The translations under genes were made by a program, and so were the position numbers. A stretch of 64,000 nucleotides of DNA from contig NZ_CP107880.1 in assembly GCF_036013745.1 (NCBI RefSeq), positions 1,240,001 through 1,304,000 of the forward strand, in the 5' to 3' direction. How positions within the stretch are numbered: position 1 is the first letter of the stretch; every line of letters begins with the position of its first letter. The notes below the pieces were generated by a model. That model had not been told where the DNA came from and did no database searches. It saw only the letters and a list, made by a program, of their open reading frames with translations. The stretch is from Streptomyces sp. NBC_00483. Lineage in GTDB: Bacteria > Actinomycetota > Actinomycetes > Streptomycetales > Streptomycetaceae. Positions 61,541-64,000 of the stretch are shown piece after piece.

Positions 61541-62239
61541 TCAGGCGCGAGCCTCCGCCGCGGCGACGATCCAGTTCCTGAACTCGACGGCGTAGTGCCG
61601 CATGTGGTGGTCCAGGACGTCCTCGGGGCAGGTCGTGGGGAAGTAGACCGTCAGGCTCGCGGTGAACCCGTCGGTGGTGTCGCCGAACTGGATCAGCGCC
61701 CGGCCGACGACGGTGCCGTCCTCCAGGAACAGGTTCGAGGACTTCTTGTTCGGGAACTCCGCCTCCGGCAGGAGCTCGGCCGCGTCGTCGGCCCAGGCCA
61801 TCGCGGCCGTGCCCCAGCCTCCCATGTAGAACGAGCACAGGTGAGGGCCGATGTTCTCCACCACGCGCGCCCCGATCCCATCGGCGCCCATCACGTAGTG
61901 CTCGGGGTGCGCGGCAAGCAGCGGGCGCTCGTCGCCGCCCTCGAAGGCCGCGTCCATCCAGGCCAGGAACTCGCCCGAGGTCAGGCCGCGCGCCGTGAGC
62001 ACCGTCGTCCCCGCGTTGAACTTGCCGTCGGAGGTGCGCGCACACTCCCGCAGGAAGGCGTTGCCCTTCTCGATGTCCTCGGCCAGGAGATCGAGAAGGC
62101 CCTCGCGGCCCAGTCGCGCCCGGAAGCGGTCCAGGGCGCGGCGCGCATAGAACAGCTCCATGTCGTCGATGCTCCCGGCGCCGGTCGGCCCCGAATCGAG
62201 CGTCACGGTCACGGCCGGGAGCGTCTGGTTGTCGGTCAC
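61541..62239 (-). CDS. Unrecognised conserved-looking protein
   Basis: The 232-residue soluble protein is not assigned to a family. Visible features are an acidic N-terminal helix (SIDDMELFYARRALDRFRAR), EDIEKGNAFLRECARTSDGK, a central MGADGIGARVVENIGPHLCS, FYMGGWGTAAMAWADD, and a C-terminal HMRHYAVEFRNWIVAAAEA. There is no signal peptide or membrane span. I chose GTG 62239 because GGAGGG lies 7 bases upstream; the frame is open to 62278 but that part covers the palindrome. It is divergent from a TetR gene and most likely its target. Confidence 0.72.
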   Translation of the reverse strand: MTDNQTLPAVTVTLDSGPTGAGSIDDMELFYARRALDRFRARLGREGLLDLLAEDIEKGNAFLRECARTSDGKFNAGTTVLTARGLTSGEFLAWMDAAFEGGDERPLLAAHPEHYVMGADGIGARVVENIGPHLCSFYMGGWGTAAMAWADDAAELLPEAEFPNKKSSNLFLEDGTVVGRALIQFGDTTDGFTASLTVYFPTTCPEDVLDHHMRHYAVEFRNWIVAAAEARA

Positions 62240-62262
62240 GGGCAGGCCCTCCAGTCGGATGC

Positions 62263-62280
62263 GAATGTAGATACACATTC
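62263..62280. promoter_or_regulatory. Inverted repeat, probable TetR operator
   Basis: GAATGT and ACATTC are 6-base arms around AGATAC, a notably AT-rich 18-bp site. It lies between the unrecognised gene (start 62239) and the TetR gene (start 62364). It is placed to control both. Confidence 0.58.
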
Positions 62281-62363
62281 ACTTTATGGCGGCGAGACTA
62301 CGCGCCGGGGTCCACCCCTTGTCAACAGCCGGCACCGTGACCTCCGCCGATACGATGCGGAAC

Positions 62364-63002
62364 ATGACCGACCAGCACGACCGCCCGGCGCCGTACCGGC
62401 AGCCCCAACAGGCGCGCAGCGCCGCGACGCTGGCCCGCGTGCTGCGCGCGGCGGAGGAGATCGCCGCCTCGTCCGGCCTGGAGGAGATGACGATCACCGG
62501 CGTCGCCGCCCGCGCCGGCGTTGCGGTCGGCACGATCTACCGCCGCTTCGAGGACAAAGAGCAGCTGATCAACGCGCTCACCGAGCGGATGCTGGAACGG
62601 CGCGAGGAATACGTGACCGAGCAGCTGGCCAAGGCCGAGCCGTCGCTCCAGGGCGTCATGGACGCCTACGCGCACGCCCTGCTGCACTCCTTCGCCGACC
62701 ACAGCAACCTCTTCCCCGAACTGCTGCGCACACGGGGGACCAAGCCGCCGGATCGCGGGGCCCGCACCATCACCGAGGTCCACCGCCTCCTGCTCGAAGC
62801 GGCGGCCCCCTACGCCGGCGAGATCCGCCGCTCCGACCCGCAGAAGGCGCTGGACACCGTGGCCCGCGCCATCCTCGGCGCCTGCTTCCACAACTCCGTA
62901 CGCCCCGACCCGGCCACCGGCGAGCAGGCACAGCGCCAGTACGCGGACGAACTCAGCGACATGGCGATCGCCTACCTCAGCACACCCGACCGCCGGACCT
63001 GA
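62364..63002 (+). CDS. TetR-family transcriptional regulator
   Basis: The 212-residue protein is a standard TetR. The HTH lies at about residues 35-65 (MTITGVAARAGVAVGTIYRR, then FEDKEQLINAL) and is followed by the helical ligand domain. The N-terminus MTDQHDRPAPYRQPQQARSA is polar and ends in the usual RSAATLARVLRAAEEI helix. ATG 62364 is preferred; ATG 62355 in the same frame is possible. It is divergent from the unrecognised gene across the 62263-62280 repeat and converges on corA with only 9 bp between stop codons. Confidence 0.9.
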   Translation: MTDQHDRPAPYRQPQQARSAATLARVLRAAEEIAASSGLEEMTITGVAARAGVAVGTIYRRFEDKEQLINALTERMLERREEYVTEQLAKAEPSLQGVMDAYAHALLHSFADHSNLFPELLRTRGTKPPDRGARTITEVHRLLLEAAAPYAGEIRRSDPQKALDTVARAILGACFHNSVRPDPATGEQAQRQYADELSDMAIAYLSTPDRRT

Positions 63003-63014
63003 GCCCCGGGCTCA
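63000..63014. terminator. Short palindrome spanning both stop codons
   Basis: TGAGCCC-C-GGGCTCA is a perfect palindrome that contains the TGA of the TetR gene at one end and the stop of the convergent CorA gene at the other. It could act as a compact bidirectional terminator. The stem is short. Confidence 0.4.
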
Positions 63015-64000
63015 CAGCCAGCGACGCCACTTGAAGACACCCCAGAGGCCGAACCCGAAGCCGAGCATCAGCGCCACGGCGAACGGATAGCCCCACGTCC
63101 AGTGCAGCTCCGGCATGTGGTCGAAGTTCATGCCGTAGATGGAGGCGACGAGCGTCGGGGTGAACAGGATCGCCGCCCACGACGAGATCTTCTTGACCTG
63201 CTCGCCCTGCTCGATGGTCTCCTCCGCCAGGCGGCGGCTCTCCTCGCCCTGGGCGAGGCTGGCGCTCGACATGCGCCGCATGGCCTCGTTCTGATCCATC
63301 GTCACCAGTGTGGAGTGCACAGTCAGGGCGTTCTCCAGCAGGGCCCTCGCCCCATCGACGCGTTCCGTCACCCGGATCGTGTGGTCGAGAACATTGCGCA
63401 GCCGGTTCTGCACCTCGTCGCCGGTGCCGTACCGGTCCGCTCCGCGAAGCAGGCCGCGCACCATGTTGGGGAGCGCCCCGATGGCGCGCTGCAGGGCGAT
63501 CACCTGCGCGAGCAGCCGGTAGATCCGCTCGGACAGGGCGGGATCCGCGTTGCCCTTCCCGAACAGGGTGTCCTCGATCTCGTCGATGTCATTCATGAGC
63601 CCGGCGACGACGGGCGCGTAGCCGTCGACGATCACGTCGAGGAACGCCGTGAGCATCGCCTCGGGCCCCAGGCCGAGGAACTCCGGCTCCGCCTCGAGGG
63701 CGTCGCGGGCCGCCGACAGGTCCGGGACGGTGCTGTGCCGGACGGTGATGACGAACTGCGGCCCGACGAACAGGTGCACCTCGCCGAAGTCGACACACTC
63801 GTGCCGGTCGTCGTAGGAGGCGGGGCGCAGCACGACGAACATCGTGTCGCCGTAGCGCTCCAGCTTCGGGCGCTGATGTCCCTTGTGCGCGTCCTCGACG
63901 GCCAGGGGGTGCAGTCCGAACCGGGCCGCGGCGGCCTCGAGTTCGTCCGGGCCGGGGTCCATCAGGCCGATCCAGGCCACACCGCCCGAGCGCTCCAGGT
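63012..64000 (-). CDS. corA: CorA-type magnesium/cobalt transporter, partial (5' end beyond window)
   Basis: The frame is open to the window edge. The visible 329 residues include the CorA cytoplasmic funnel (VAWIGLMDPGPDELEAAAAR, VDFGEVHLFVGPQFVITVRH) and the long stalk helix (NDIDEIEDTLFGKG to LVTMDQNEAMRRMS). Two C-terminal membrane helices flank YGMNFDHMPEL, the GMN selectivity signature. The C-terminus GVFKWRRWL is the usual basic tail. It should mediate Mg2+ uptake as a homopentamer. The N-terminus lies past 64000. It is a housekeeping-type gene unrelated to the catabolic modules. Confidence 0.9.
   Translation of the reverse strand, partial: LERSGGVAWIGLMDPGPDELEAAAARFGLHPLAVEDAHKGHQRPKLERYGDTMFVVLRPASYDDRHECVDFGEVHLFVGPQFVITVRHSTVPDLSAARDALEAEPEFLGLGPEAMLTAFLDVIVDGYAPVVAGLMNDIDEIEDTLFGKGNADPALSERIYRLLAQVIALQRAIGALPNMVRGLLRGADRYGTGDEVQNRLRNVLDHTIRVTERVDGARALLENALTVHSTLVTMDQNEAMRRMSSASLAQGEESRRLAEETIEQGEQVKKISSWAAILFTPTLVASIYGMNFDHMPELHWTWGYPFAVALMLGFGFGLWGVFKWRRWL

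Noticed and set aside
1..64000. CRISPR arrays, tRNA or rRNA genes, prophage
   Set aside because: No regular spacer-repeat pattern, cloverleaf, rRNA-like or phage structural sequence was seen on reading both strands.

Overview
The window is very GC-rich with strong third-position GC bias. Its repertoire (LacI, MarR, IclR, GntR/FCD and TetR regulators, many MFS carriers, flavin enzymes, GTG starts, GTGA/ATGA overlaps, actinobacterial-type IS elements) points to an actinomycete, most likely Streptomyces. That assignment is inferred from gene content; there is no rRNA in the window. It is a mosaic of small catabolic modules, most with their own regulator, carrier and enzymes, mixed with a few ordinary loci (carbonic anhydrase, ClC channel, secreted beta-galactosidase, CorA). 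I found no tRNA, rRNA, CRISPR array or prophage.

Layout. 1-7.5 kb: a LacI-controlled module with an alpha/beta hydrolase cut by the window edge, two paralogous two-domain NTF2-like proteins, a bicupin, and an MHS-family carrier. They are tied together by copies of the palindrome GTATACGTATAC. 7.5-12.6 kb: a decayed IclR regulator, an aspartase/fumarase-superfamily lyase, and a metal-dependent cyclase/hydrolase overlapping an FAD monooxygenase, with a divergent MarR and a perfect 25-bp operator. 12.8-22.2 kb: an MFS carrier plus amidase, an MmgE/PrpD protein, an IclR regulator, and a tightly overlapping operon of NtaA-type flavin monooxygenase, AtuA-family protein, DUF4387 protein and flavin reductase. 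This is one of the least understood gene sets here. 22.4-27.1 kb: carbonic anhydrase, MarR with a small zinc-ribbon gene, a ClC channel and two transposase remnants. 27.2-35.5 kb: a large multidomain GH2 beta-galactosidase, a double-AsnC regulator, and an M20 hydrolase with a polytopic membrane protein.

35.7-43.2 kb: an aromatic-type degradation operon (FAH hydrolase, VOC extradiol dioxygenase, MhpA-like hydroxylase, 3-oxoacid CoA-transferase A/B, amidohydrolase) with a divergent GntR. 43.5-47.0 kb: an aromatic-acid MFS carrier and a Tat-exported metallo-beta-lactamase-fold enzyme cut by an intact 885-bp IS5-family element. Removing the IS and one TAA copy restores the reading frame exactly. 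47.0-61.5 kb: a second catabolic module with a CocE/NonD hydrolase carrying an unusual N-terminal domain, a TetR with two HTH segments, two acyl-CoA-dehydrogenase-fold monooxygenases, a SnoaL-like protein and a cupin. It continues with a quinone-oxidoreductase-like enzyme, a second MhpA-like hydroxylase, an MFS carrier, a DUF3500 protein, a second FAH hydrolase and a second GntR. 61.5-64 kb: an unrecognised protein divergent from a TetR, and a CorA gene running off the edge.

The general logic of the modules appears to be import, flavin- or cupin-dependent oxygenation, ring or chain cleavage, then hydrolysis to central metabolites. No substrate can be fixed from sequence alone. The best candidates for undescribed biology are the LacI/GTATACGTATAC regulon, the AtuA-DUF4387 operon, and the DUF3500 operon.
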